From Saprospiraceae bacterium (GTDB lineage Bacteria > Bacteroidota > Bacteroidia > Chitinophagales > Saprospiraceae), in assembly GCA_016715465.1 (NCBI GenBank), contig JADKAA010000029.1, forward strand, positions 1,240,001-1,304,000: a DNA stretch of 64,000 bases, given 5' to 3'. Shown here piece after piece: positions 27,301 through 37,222 of the stretch (within the stretch, counting starts at the first letter, position 1; each line of letters begins with the position of its first letter). The position numbers were made by a program, and so were the translations under genes. The notes below the pieces were generated by a model, which worked only from the letters and a program-made list of their open reading frames with translations, made no database searches and was not told where the DNA came from.

Positions 27301-30300
27301 CAGTGGTCGTAACTGCCATTGTCAACCATCCATGCATACAACTTCGCTGCTCCGTCTGATCCGGTGCCTGAGCCTGTAAGGCTGATTACGATATTCTGCT
27401 TCGCTACCGCTACCGGTGCGCTTCTGTCGATTACCGTTACATTTGCTATCGCCGTGCTGATGTTGCCACAACAGTCTATCGCCTTATACACAAAGTGGTG
27501 TGGCTCTTCTCCTGTCTTTGGAGCCCCTGTTACATTGTAACCGCCTTTTCCATCAGGTGTAATCACTACCCCTGCAGGGCCTTCCAACCACCATTCTGGT
27601 GAGGCATCACAGTTGTCCTGTAATTCCCATGGCATTGGTGCCGCAAAGTTTGCCACACAACCCCATGGATTTACACTTACCGTTACATCTTTTACAATGA
27701 ATGTCGGTGCTTTTTTATCCACCGCTTTGATGATCTGTACGTAAGTTGCTGTCTCCAGCGTACACCAGTCAAGCAATGTCCAGGTTCTGATCACTTTGCT
27801 GTTACCCAAACAGCCAATTCCGCATGCATTCAATACCTGATCGGTATAAGTTGCATAGATGCTACATACGTTGTTGTCCACTTTTTGAACATGGAATTTG
27901 CCGTCATATCCTAATGCAAGATAGTGCGGGTAAGCATAAGCATATCCTTCGTGTAGTTCTACAACACCTGGTGTTTGTGCATAGTCATCTTTAAATGCGC
28001 CTACGCCTCCACTGCCTGGTGAATCAACGTCAAAGTATGCTGCAATATCTTCAGGGCTAACGCCTGCTCCGCAGTTTTCAATTTCTACCAGTGATGGTGG
28101 CAATAAGATATCTCCAAGTCCGATATTGCTAACGGTAATGGTCTGGTAACATGTTGTCTTATTGTTTGCAACATCTGATGCAGTCCATGTCCTGTAAATG
28201 ATGTCTCCGTAGCATCCTTGTTCCTCTACATTGTCGTTGTATGTCCAAACATAGTCTTCGCCGCATGGTCCCTGAGGGAAGAAGCCTGGTGCTGACGCTC
28301 CTGCAAATCTCAATTCAATTTGATTTACAAATCCGTCTATTCCTGCATCATTGAATACATCATCTACATTCACTGTCCATATTCCTGCCAATGGCTTTCC
28401 ATCCATTGTTGACAATGGTGGCGCTGGCAAAAAGCCTGGGACCTGTACATTCGCTCCTGACTGGAATTCATTACAGAATGTTATCGCTGCCCCTTCGTCG
28501 TCTATTACCGCAAAGATATCTGGTGTGTTTCCACATCCGTTTGCTGGCAACAATTGGCTTGTAGTTCCGTCTGGTGCTGTTAGTGTGATTACTAAGTCTC
28601 CTAACCAGTCATCCTGGATATCCATGAATACATCCAAGTCAGTTACTGTTCCAGTAACATATGCGGGTATTTCATAAGTTACTGTTACTCCTCCTGTTCC
28701 TCCTTCGAATGCTATTGGGCTCGCTACCATTGGAAGTTTGCTTCCATTGAAAGGTGGGATTGCTACTGCTGGGATTGGGTCGATACATGTAACCGCAAAG
28801 TCCCCACATGATATTACCGGAGGTAACTTGTCTTCTGCAACAATGTTACCCCAGCAGGAATTACCCGTTTCCGGGTCAGTTACCGTTACACCGTAGGTGC
28901 CTGGTGAAGTAATTGGATTATTACCACCGGTTATACTTACAATGTAATCATCATAACAGCCGTATGGGCCGCCTTCCAAAATCATATCTGCTCCAACAAC
29001 CACCTGGCAATCTTCACCCAATGAAATATTCACGAGGTCATTACATGCCAATGCTGTAGTTGCGAATGGATATTCCTGAACAGTTACACCGAATGTACAG
29101 CTGGCTGTATTGCCGGCGCCGTCCACTGCTGTGTAAATATTTGTCGTTGTTCCGATTGGGAATTCTGAGCCGCTAGGTAAACCAGCAGTTTGATTTGGTG
29201 TTGGATTTGGTACAAATGTTTGATATTCAACACGACCAAAAAACGCCCTTGGGTTGTTAAGGTTCACAAATGGATACTGTCCTCCACCGTGACCATTGCT
29301 GATTACAGTACAAGAACCATCTGTAGTGGTAAAGTTACCATTCATGTAACCAAACTCGCCACCATCGGTAACCGCTACATAGAAACCCTTACTTTGACCT
29401 GGTGCAAGGGTGAAACCTGCACCGGCATTGATATAGGTCATGGTACTCCAGGTTGGGAAACCACCATTACCGGTTACAGTTGGAGAAGCCAACAAGGTCC
29501 ATGCTCCAGCATTTGACTGGTTGCCAACCGCGGTAGTTGCCGTTGTAGTAACGTAAACTGCTGTTGGGTGTGTACCGTTAGAAACGGGTGCAAAGAAACC
29601 TGTGATTTTAATCGGGCTAGTTCCATCATTTCTGATGTCAAATGTAATACCATTAAAGGCGTTTGAACCCACTTGTGGTACTGTCAATTGTGTCAGAGGA
29701 CCAGCAACAGGACAGTTGTCAGTAGCTGATACTTCATAGGTTACCAACTGTGCACACTCACCTGGTTTCAGGCTGTATGTTGCATCAGCAGGACAATCCA
29801 AAACTGGCTTTTCATTATCTACCACAGTAATGTTCTGCACTGCGGTAATTGCAGGGTTAGAACCCACTACAGTATAAGTTACAGTAGTAGTACCCACTGG
29901 GTATGACCCACTTGCATTTGCTCCTCCAGCATTGTAGCTGTTGGCAATAACAGGTGGTACTGAGGTAAGTTTATTCAGCTCGTAATTGTCGATTTGAAGA
30001 CCGTAGCCCCAAAAACCGTTGTCATCATGATAAAATCTCACTTTGAAACCTGGGTTCATTTGAGGAGTGACATCAAAGGTTAGGACGCCACTTCCATTGG
30101 AAGAAGTTGAGAATTTGGTCACCCAGGCACTGCCGTTCCATACATCAACCCTAAAAGTTGCACCACCAGCAAAGAAATTATATCCAAACTTCAACTGGTA
30201 TTGTTTACCAGCTAAAGGTGCTTCACCCGCGACAGGTGATTCAAACCACGCATCTGCAGGACTGCATCCTAGTCCCGCTCCATCATCATCAATGGTAGCT

Positions 30301-30656
30301 ACAAAACCTGTAGCACCCATATTTGCCGGAATGGTTGAGAACCATCCTGGTGGAGTGGTGGTTGGACCATAAGTATAGGAAAATAAACTACAGGTATTGT
30401 CGGTCTGAGCCAACCATCCTGCAGGAAGTGCTCCTGAGTTGAAGTTTTGAGTACTTAACGCTGACTCAAAAACCACACTGGTACACACTTGTCCTGCCAC
30501 TGCGCTTGCCAATGTAACATTGGCTCCGCAAACACCAGGACTATTGTTTACTGTTATGTTTGCCGGTGCTGTTAAGATACAAGCCTGTGACATCACTTGC
30601 GATACCACAGCCAAAACAACCAGCATAGTTAAAATTGTATTCTTTATCTGTCTCAT
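24353..30656 (-). CDS. Giant T9SS-secreted surface protein with P-domain, HYR-like repeats, dockerin and cohesin-like domain; interrupted by three frameshifts
   Basis: Repaired length is about 2100 residues. The signal peptide ends near VMSQ. Order: HYR-like repeat, jelly-roll/MAM-like segment (about 55-215), further HYR repeats, a proprotein-convertase-type P-domain (about 640-790: VFMDIQDDWLGDLVITL ... PLAGIWTVNVDD), more HYR repeats, a carboxypeptidase-regulatory-like unit, dockerin (loop DVNKDGKVTASDL), cohesin-like domain and type A sorting domain (YQNEPNPFKTNT). The frame breaks near 26555-26559 (extra A in a run of five), 26328-26330 (one base missing in a CCC run) and 25740-25745 (extra base in GGGAAA); each repair restores continuous domain sequence. 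It is probably co-transcribed with the small gene 31 bases upstream. Confidence 0.82.
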
Positions 30657-30687
30657 ATTAATATTGGTTTTACTTTAACGAATTTCA

Positions 30688-31128
30688 TTATCCCTTTAAC
30701 AAATCATTAATATGCTTCTTCAGCGTATGAAAGATGTCAAATGTGTCTGTCTCAGGGTACTTCTTATTGTATGCGGTCATTGCAGCAACCTTTTCTCCGT
30801 TGCTGTCGGTTCTTTTGTCCAGTTGTGCAAATACTGTAGTTACAGCATTGGCAACACTGGCGTTGCTGTTTACAAGTTCTCCATACAGAGCCTTGTAAGT
30901 TGAAATTTGGAGTCTTCCGTAACGGTACTCCACAGTTGTGTTAGGAAGATTGCTGATACTGGTCATGACCGACGTTGTAGCCTGAGTCAATCTTTCAATA
31001 GCTTGCTCTCTACCCACATACTGGGCACTGAGGCTGCTAAAGATCGATGCTCCTGCAAACATCAAACAAACCATTACATACTTCCTAAATCCTGTCATCT
31101 TGAAAACTTTGACAAAATTGTCCTTCAT
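30688..31128 (-). CDS. Small secreted protein upstream of the giant surface protein, function unknown
   Basis: The product has 146 residues from the ATG at 31128, with a signal peptide ending near SSLSAQ. The mature part is mostly helical and polar (REQAIERLTQATTSVMTSI, STYKALYGELVNSNA), unlike the beta-rich proteins around it. An upstream in-frame start at 31203 is rejected because the signal peptide begins at the later ATG. The giant gene follows after 31 bases with no promoter of its own that I can see, so the two probably form an operon. The family is not recognised. Confidence 0.65.
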   Translation of the reverse strand: MKDNFVKVFKMTGFRKYVMVCLMFAGASIFSSLSAQYVGREQAIERLTQATTSVMTSISNLPNTTVEYRYGRLQISTYKALYGELVNSNASVANAVTTVFAQLDKRTDSNGEKVAAMTAYNKKYPETDTFDIFHTLKKHINDLLKG

Positions 31129-31560
31129 GATAATGAGTTTTGGTTTTAAAATATTAATTAAAAAAATTGAGCCATATATGCAAAAGACACAATCCATACG
31201 CATACAGAAAGTACCATATATAAAAACACATTAAATTGGAGGAAATGTTACTTGGAAAGGAATTGAGTTTGGTTCCTAAATTGAGTAATCATTCCTCAGG
31301 TTGTAGATTCTTATCGCAATACAGTGAACAAAGGTAGAAAAAATATAATCTAATACATTACCCTAAGATGGGTATTTATCGCATTACAATATACCATAAT
31401 TACTAAAAGGTTGTTTAACAATGATTAGCATCGGTTTTTAGCTATTAATAAGAATAAACTGCCATAATTATCCACATTGGGTTTTGAAAAGAATTTACCA
31501 TTCCTAACCCTGTGCTTTCGCACAATTTATATCCATTAAAAATATGTAAGACCCATCTAT
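31129..31560. other. A+T-rich intergenic region with a weak promoter candidate
   Basis: No gene is visible. The minus strand at 31329-31336 reads TACCTTTG, a full -7 match, about 200 bases before the 31128 gene. A 5-base stem (TGTGC/GCACA) lies near 31512-31525. Confidence 0.4.
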
Positions 31561-31595
31561 TAAAAAAACAAAAGGGGCAAAATTTACCCCCTTTT
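31561..31595 (-). terminator. Terminator behind the first porP gene
   Basis: AAAAGGGG pairs with CCCCTTTT around a 10-base loop. On the minus strand it is followed by a T-rich run. It is 35 bases after the porP stop. Confidence 0.75.
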
Positions 31596-31629
31596 TATTA
31601 TGCTGTAATGGATAGTAACTAATTACTAT

Positions 31630-32568
31630 TTATTTCATTTCTTCTACCGGTTTTGCTTTTTTTGTTCCTATATCAATCCTTGCTGTCAATTCATGTGAAC
31701 CATTGTTGTTGTCCTGAAACTGATAAGAGGAAACATTATAGGAATAGTAAAATCCAATCCTGTCAATGTTCATACCCAAAAGGAAACCCAGCATTTTATC
31801 TGCGCCGACCCGGTAAGTGACCCCTCCGGAAAGTTTTTCTTCCAAAAAGCCAAGCTTAAGGTTGAGATCCACGTGGGTAGGGACATTGTTGAGTTTTTTC
31901 AGTAAAATAGAAGGTGAAAGACTGATGCCGGATGAGGCGGACTTTACTTTATAACCCAGGTTTAATAAAAATCCAACTTCCCTGTTTGCGTCAGCTATCG
32001 TATTGTCAATTCTGGATGAAATCAGCGACGGCAAAGCAATGCCATAGGTAAACTGGTCATTGTAAACACCATAGATACCAAAGGAAGCATCGAGGTATTC
32101 TATCCCTTCCCTGCGCGCATTCACCAGGTCATCTGGTTCTTGCAGTACACTGCCTGCCTGGTAATTATTCAGGCCATGTTTGATGTATTCCGCAGATAGT
32201 CCAAAACCCAACTGGTTGATGTCACTTTTAATTGTGTAGGAGAAAGACAGCTGCCCTTTAGTGGTTTGGAGCGCACCAAAGTTATCCTGCAACGCAATGA
32301 TGCCGAGCCCAAGCCTGTTGCCCAGCATACCGTCATATGAAAGTGTTGCACTTTTGGGACTGCCCGGAAATGTGGACCAGGTATTCCTGTAATTGACCAA
32401 TAGCTGTTGACCTCCATGCTGTGCTGTTGCTCCCGGATTGATTAATACCGGGTTGAAGTAGCTATGGGAATATACATATCGCTCATCAAAGTATCGCTGT
32501 GCATCCACCTGGCTCAATGTCCAGGCCATTAGTACACAAATGATCGTAAGTTTTTGAAAAAATTTCAT
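31630..32568 (-). CDS. PorP/SprF family type IX secretion outer-membrane protein (locus A)
   Basis: The protein has 312 residues from the ATG at 32568, with a signal peptide ending near SQVDAQ. Family hallmarks are FNPVLINPGATAQHGG, NYRNTWSTFPGSPKS and GLGIIALQDNFG, followed by barrel strands. In gliding bacteria SprF, a PorP-like protein, is needed for export or attachment of its neighbour SprB. PorP proteins hold type B sorting-domain cargo at the surface. It lies 78 bases after the type B cohesin protein, so that protein is the likely cognate cargo. A longer frame to 32601 lacks an ATG. Confidence 0.9.
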   Translation of the reverse strand: MKFFQKLTIICVLMAWTLSQVDAQRYFDERYVYSHSYFNPVLINPGATAQHGGQQLLVNYRNTWSTFPGSPKSATLSYDGMLGNRLGLGIIALQDNFGALQTTKGQLSFSYTIKSDINQLGFGLSAEYIKHGLNNYQAGSVLQEPDDLVNARREGIEYLDASFGIYGVYNDQFTYGIALPSLISSRIDNTIADANREVGFLLNLGYKVKSASSGISLSPSILLKKLNNVPTHVDLNLKLGFLEEKLSGGVTYRVGADKMLGFLLGMNIDRIGFYYSYNVSSYQFQDNNNGSHELTARIDIGTKKAKPVEEMK

Positions 32569-32646
32569 TGATCTTTCTTTTATCTTTTTAAAATCCGGCA
32601 ATTTTTTGTCTTTCGTTTAAAGACATATGACGGGTCTATAAATCGT

Positions 32647-35600
32647 TTAATCTCTTAATATTGTAACTGTTCCTTTATAGGTATCAATTACACCGGAAGT
32701 CTGGGTAACATTAAGCACCCACATATAGCCGTTTTCAGATAGGTCAGTTCCATCGTTGTCCTTGCCATCCCACAGGTTGCCATAATTTTTTTCTGAATAC
32801 ACCAATTTACCCCACCTGTTATACACAAACAATTCATTGTTGAAGTCTGGGGCGCACGATATTATAAAATAGTCATTGGAACCGTCATTATTGGGTGTCA
32901 TGATGTTGCGTACGTCCTTAAAACAATCACCCCTGCTATTGCAATCCTCGACTTTCAGGTTTTGAGCGGTTTGCTGACAACCGTTTGCATCTGAAACTAC
33001 AACAGTATAGGTTCCAATTTCCAGATCTTCTAAATCCTGCGTATTGTCTCCCGTTGACCAGGCATAAACATAACTTCCGGCACCACCTGATACCGAGATG
33101 TCTATAGATCCGGTAGAAAGGGCTCCGTCAGAACACTCAATGGTTTTTGAAATGAGGATGATGGTTGGTTGCGTAACTGTAAAACTGCGGTTTGCAGTCT
33201 TGCCATTGGAATCAGTTACCCTAACCGTGTAACTGCCCACACACAATCCTGAAAAGTTAAATGGTCCTGCCACATCCAATTGCCGGGTACCGGTAGCTGC
33301 GCCGGATAGACTGACCGCATAAGGAGGTTTACCTGTATTGTCGAGTGTACCGCTAATCACCGCGTCGCAGGCATTGACACAGGATACGCCATATCCGCTG
33401 TTTGCATTTTCGGAACTCACACTGCCCGTAAAACTTGGATCTGTCGGATTATTGATGAGGTTTACCGTAAAACTGGCGGTGGTTTTACACCCATTATTAT
33501 CGGTAACTTCTACCGTGTATTTGCCGGGAGCCAGGCCGGAAATGTCTTCACTTGTGGCGTTGCTTCCTTCAATCCATCGATAGGTATATCCTGCCGTTCC
33601 GCCTGAAACAGAAACGTCCACTGCTCCATTGGTTCCGGTAGAATTGGTTACCACCCCATTGACCGTGAGTGCAGAAGCAGGGCCTCCAATGATGATTTGT
33701 TGAGATACTGTTTTTGCCGGATTTGATTTATCAGATACAGTCACGCCATAACTTCCAACCGGAAGATTCAATCTTTGCACGCCCGTCTCGGCAGATGATG
33801 CCCATGAAACAGTGTAGTCAGGGCACCCACCTGAAATGGCCAGTTGTATCGAACCCGTAGATTCTCCAAAACATTTGACATTGACCACCGTAGAGTTGAC
33901 CTTGAGGTCTTCTACCGGATTTTCAGCTATATCAAATGATTTGGTGGAAGTACATTGATTGGCATCGGTCACGGTAACTGTATATTGTCCCTTTGCCAGA
34001 CCGGTGAGGTCTTTGGTTGTTTGATTACCCGGTGACCATAAAAATGTATAATTTGGAGTTCCGCCTGTAACATTTAGCGTAATGGTACCCAACGTAACGC
34101 AGGCCACATTGGTCACGTTTCCTGCAATATTAATGCCGGTTGCCGGTTGGGCAATGGTTACAGACTTGGAACATTGTACTGTTCCGCTGCAAGTTACTTC
34201 CAACACATAAGATCCCGAAGGTATGTTGGTGAGGTTGCATGAAGCAACTGGCAATGGATTGCCAAATGCCACACCATCTTTTTTCCAGATACACTGGCAA
34301 TCGGCTGTGGCATTGGTAACGACTGCAGTGATACTTCCATCAGAACCTCCGTTGCAGGATATATTCTTAAATGCCGTAATGTTGCATTCGATCGGGTTGG
34401 ATTCACATGGCAAAATTTTGGCAGAACCTGCATCCACGGTATAAGGTACCTTGACCGTATTTTTGTCAATGAACTCCACCGTAAAACTAGGAAGGTCTGA
34501 TACATTGATCACCGAAGTTCCTTCATTGGCACAGGGTCCTACCCCTTTAAATTTAAAATTAAATAAGGTAGTACCATTGGCAAGGGTCACGGCATTACTA
34601 CCCTGAGCAAACCAGTTGAAACGGTATGAATTGGCTGTTGGATCCAAAGAGCCAGCCGGATTACCGGGGAGTGCGTCTCCATTCCTTTCCACAAATTCGA
34701 TGATGGATTTATCCCAGGTAACACCGATCTGCACCCCGGTAATGTCTATAAAATTATCTACTTTAAAAGATACATCTACATTCGAACCCTCTTTCACAGT
34801 TACATCGGCCACGGTTATTTTGATCGCGCTTACGGCGGATACGGTAACTTTACCATCAATATTGACATAAGGCACGGGTGTGCCTGAGGAATTGGTGTAT
34901 TCTGTTTCCCCATTGATGTCCATGTTCACCAGATCTATTGCCGTCATGGAACCTACAGCGCCAATGACGTCAAAACAAATTTCCATGAGTCGCTGACCAT
35001 TGGGAATGGTAATAGGGCCACCGGAGGTAAGCCAAACGAAGTTAAATTCACCTATGGCGATATTACTTGAATTGTAGGTGTTGTTGGGAAGTGCGTCATA
35101 TTTCAGGGGCGTGGGTTTCATTCGCAAAACCGTTGGATCCCATTTGATTCTTGACTGGGCTCCTTCGATGTTTATGAAGTTCGTTACCGTTATTGGAATA
35201 CATAGTTCTACATTTGGGGGCGTAATGAGTATAGGGGCGGTAACCACAATGTCATCCTCTCCTCCACCTCCTCCCGTACATCCGGATCCATTTATCTTGG
35301 CCACACCTTTGGTGAAACTGACAGGAAGTGTTTCAAAATTTTCATTGTAGTATTCGCTCTTGGTGGGCACATTGCTGCCCACGAGCTCGGTCGAATCGCA
35401 TTCCGCACCCACAGCCTTTAGCCTCACCGTAAACAGCCTTGTATTGGCTGGCAGGGAAGCAATGTTGGCGTTTGACCACAGACAAGACAACTGGCCTTGC
35501 TTCAGGATTGATGAAGGACCGGGTGTGGCAATTTCCAGGTTACCCGCCAGCACGGTATTGCTGATTATGTTGGATATAGCACCATATCTGAACCTGGTAG

Positions 35601-35781
35601 AATCCCAGTTCATGGAAAACTGCATACCGAACAGATTGGTGAAATTGGCCACCGTCACATCTATATTGGCTGTATCGCCTGCATTTACATTGGCATTTGA
35701 AAACTTGACATTCAGACTTTGTCCGTTCAGGTTGACAGAGACCAATAGCGCAAGAAAATAAACTATAAAAAACTTCCTCAT
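32647..35781 (-). CDS. T9SS type B surface protein with three cohesin-like domains and SprB-like repeats
   Basis: The protein has 1044 residues with a signal peptide ending near NLNGQ. Three cohesin-like beta-sandwiches lie at about 22-165 (NVNAGDTANIDVTVANF ... FGMQFSMNWD), 185-310 and 318-455, the first two separated by a CTGGGGGED linker. SprB-like repeats follow (about 465-900), with signatures such as CNGGSDGSI, CFGESTGSI and GLAPGKYTVEVTDNNGC. The C-terminus is a gliding-motility/type B sorting domain (IMTPNNDGSNDYF, VYNRWGKLVY). It would be a surface-exposed scaffold; the cohesins could bind the dockerins of the two giant proteins nearby. That interaction is inferred from domains only. 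Confidence 0.88.
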   Translation of the reverse strand: MRKFFIVYFLALLVSVNLNGQSLNVKFSNANVNAGDTANIDVTVANFTNLFGMQFSMNWDSTRFRYGAISNIISNTVLAGNLEIATPGPSSILKQGQLSCLWSNANIASLPANTRLFTVRLKAVGAECDSTELVGSNVPTKSEYYNENFETLPVSFTKGVAKINGSGCTGGGGGEDDIVVTAPILITPPNVELCIPITVTNFINIEGAQSRIKWDPTVLRMKPTPLKYDALPNNTYNSSNIAIGEFNFVWLTSGGPITIPNGQRLMEICFDVIGAVGSMTAIDLVNMDINGETEYTNSSGTPVPYVNIDGKVTVSAVSAIKITVADVTVKEGSNVDVSFKVDNFIDITGVQIGVTWDKSIIEFVERNGDALPGNPAGSLDPTANSYRFNWFAQGSNAVTLANGTTLFNFKFKGVGPCANEGTSVINVSDLPSFTVEFIDKNTVKVPYTVDAGSAKILPCESNPIECNITAFKNISCNGGSDGSITAVVTNATADCQCIWKKDGVAFGNPLPVASCNLTNIPSGSYVLEVTCSGTVQCSKSVTIAQPATGINIAGNVTNVACVTLGTITLNVTGGTPNYTFLWSPGNQTTKDLTGLAKGQYTVTVTDANQCTSTKSFDIAENPVEDLKVNSTVVNVKCFGESTGSIQLAISGGCPDYTVSWASSAETGVQRLNLPVGSYGVTVSDKSNPAKTVSQQIIIGGPASALTVNGVVTNSTGTNGAVDVSVSGGTAGYTYRWIEGSNATSEDISGLAPGKYTVEVTDNNGCKTTASFTVNLINNPTDPSFTGSVSSENANSGYGVSCVNACDAVISGTLDNTGKPPYAVSLSGAATGTRQLDVAGPFNFSGLCVGSYTVRVTDSNGKTANRSFTVTQPTIILISKTIECSDGALSTGSIDISVSGGAGSYVYAWSTGDNTQDLEDLEIGTYTVVVSDANGCQQTAQNLKVEDCNSRGDCFKDVRNIMTPNNDGSNDYFIISCAPDFNNELFVYNRWGKLVYSEKNYGNLWDGKDNDGTDLSENGYMWVLNVTQTSGVIDTYKGTVTILRD

Positions 35782-35811
35782 TATCGAGAATTTTGTTTAA
35801 AAATTAATGTA

Positions 35812-35819
35812 CAAAAATA
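35812..35819 (-). promoter_or_regulatory. Bacteroidota -7 element before the triple-cohesin gene
   Basis: The minus strand reads TATTTTTG, 31 bases upstream of the ATG. It would drive the cohesin gene and probably porP. Confidence 0.6.
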
Positions 35820-36122
35820 GTGAATTAATATCAGTATCGTTAATTTTACCTCATTAATTATATATATATATGAATTACAATATTTTATACATTTAATAAA
35901 ATTAATCTATTTATTGTATACCTTAAAGATTATCATTATATATAAAACGCAAATTTCAAGCCAAACTTCTGAAAAAAATTCTTAAAACACAATTCATCGC
36001 ATATAACGGCAGACTTTGGCTTACTTTTCAACGCACAAACCACGTTTTTCCCTCTATAACTTCCTCACAGATAATCAACGTATCTAAAGCGGTTTTCGTG
36101 GGTTATTTGAATAGATATTGTG
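35820..36122. other. A+T-rich divergent promoter region
   Basis: The region contains TA-rich stretches (an ATATATATAT run near 35860) and no gene. It separates the minus-strand surface-protein cluster from the plus-strand hydroxylase. Confidence 0.5.
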
Positions 36123-36130
36123 TATTTTTG
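36123..36130 (+). promoter_or_regulatory. Bacteroidota -7 element before the hydroxylase gene
   Basis: TATTTTTG matches TAnnTTTG, 29 bases upstream of the ATG. Confidence 0.6.
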
Positions 36131-36158
36131 ACCATTAAAAGTCGTTAAATTCACAAGT

Positions 36159-36977
36159 ATGGGCGCATTTATTGATTTTTTTGAATCGCTTAGCAGCGTG
36201 GGCAAATTAGGCTGGACTCTGGGGTGTATGTTCGTTTTTTGGATATTGGAAAGATTGTATCCCCTAGCCATATTTAATTATGCCAAATGGAAACATGCAA
36301 AAACCAATCTGGTTTTACTCGCAACCACCATTGCCATTAATACACTTTTCGGACTGGTAACGGCCGGCATTTTTATATGGATGGATCAGCATCAATTTGG
36401 TGTCCTCAATCTGATTGAATTGCCATGGTGGGCAGAATTAGTCATAGCTGTGCTTCTGTTGGATTTTATGGCCCAATATGTAGTTCACTTTCTTTTGCAT
36501 AAGGTCAAATTTATGTGGAAGTTTCATATGGTTCACCACAGCGATACCGCTGTAGATGTGACCACCGGCACCCGCCACCACCCGGGGGATTATATGATGA
36601 GGGAGGTTTTCTCCCTGGTGGCCATACTAATCAGTGGCATGCCATTTGGATACTACATGTTTTATAGGGTTACCACCATATTTTTTACTTATTTTTCTCA
36701 TGCCAATCTCAAGTTGCCTTTGGCGGTTGATAAAGCCATTAGTCTGGTTTTTATTTCCCCAAATATGCACAAGTTTCATCATCATTACGAGAGGCCGTGG
36801 ACGGATACCAACTTTGGCAATATTTTTTCGATTTGGGACAGAATATTTGGTACGTATGTGTATGATGATGCCCATAAAATTAAATATGGGCTGGATGTAC
36901 TGGAAGACCAGACTGCTGATGACCTAACCTATCAGCTTCAAATCCCCTTTGACAAAAAAATCAAGACCGACTACTAA
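36159..36977 (+). CDS. Sterol desaturase / fatty acid hydroxylase superfamily membrane protein
   Basis: The protein has 272 residues and about four membrane segments. The histidine-cluster motifs of the di-iron family are present: HFLLH, HMVHHS, a further HH in GTRHHPGD, and HKFHHHYERPW. Such enzymes hydroxylate or desaturate lipid chains using O2. Bacterial members modify fatty acids, hopanoids, sterols or carotenoids, and the substrate here cannot be inferred. The gene is single, with its own -7 element. Confidence 0.88.
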   Translation: MGAFIDFFESLSSVGKLGWTLGCMFVFWILERLYPLAIFNYAKWKHAKTNLVLLATTIAINTLFGLVTAGIFIWMDQHQFGVLNLIELPWWAELVIAVLLLDFMAQYVVHFLLHKVKFMWKFHMVHHSDTAVDVTTGTRHHPGDYMMREVFSLVAILISGMPFGYYMFYRVTTIFFTYFSHANLKLPLAVDKAISLVFISPNMHKFHHHYERPWTDTNFGNIFSIWDRIFGTYVYDDAHKIKYGLDVLEDQTADDLTYQLQIPFDKKIKTDY

Positions 36978-37016
36978 TGTATTGATTTTTAGTAGTTTAC
37001 AAATCACATAAAGGGC

Positions 37017-37042
37017 AAAAAAAAGGGAGCAAATTGCTCCCT
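37017..37042 (-). terminator. Rho-independent terminator behind the tRNA cluster
   Basis: On the minus strand AGGGAGCA - ATT - TGCTCCCT forms an 8-base perfect stem followed by eight T. It lies 7 bases after the tRNA-Pro. Confidence 0.9.
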
Positions 37043-37048
37043 AAACAG

Positions 37049-37123
37049 TAGGGGCGATAGGATTCGAACCTACGACCCCTTGGTCCCAAACCAAGTGCGC
37101 TAACCGGACTGCGCTACGCCCCT
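37049..37123 (-). tRNA. tRNA-Pro (anticodon TGG)
   Basis: The acceptor stem AGGGGCG pairs with CGCCCCT, the anticodon loop is TTTGGGA, the T-arm reads GGTTCGAATCC and the discriminator is A. CCA is not encoded. The length is 75 bases. Confidence 0.96.
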
Positions 37124-37133
37124 GTTTCTATTG

Positions 37134-37222
37134 CGGTGAGACCGGGATTCGAACCCGGGGTACCAGTTTCCCAGTACGACAGTTTAGCAAACTGTTGGTT
37201 TCAGCCTCTCACCCATCTCACC
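37134..37222 (-). tRNA. tRNA-Ser (anticodon GCT)
   Basis: The acceptor stem GGTGAGA pairs with TCTCACC, the anticodon stem is ACAGT/ACTGT around TTGCTAA, and a long variable arm precedes GGTTCGAATCC. It lies 10 bases upstream of tRNA-Pro and is probably co-transcribed with it. Confidence 0.96.

Noticed and set aside
19413..35781. Cellulosome-type polysaccharide degradation cluster
   Set aside because: Cohesin and dockerin domains are present, but no glycoside hydrolase, polysaccharide lyase, esterase or SusCD pair is seen in the window.
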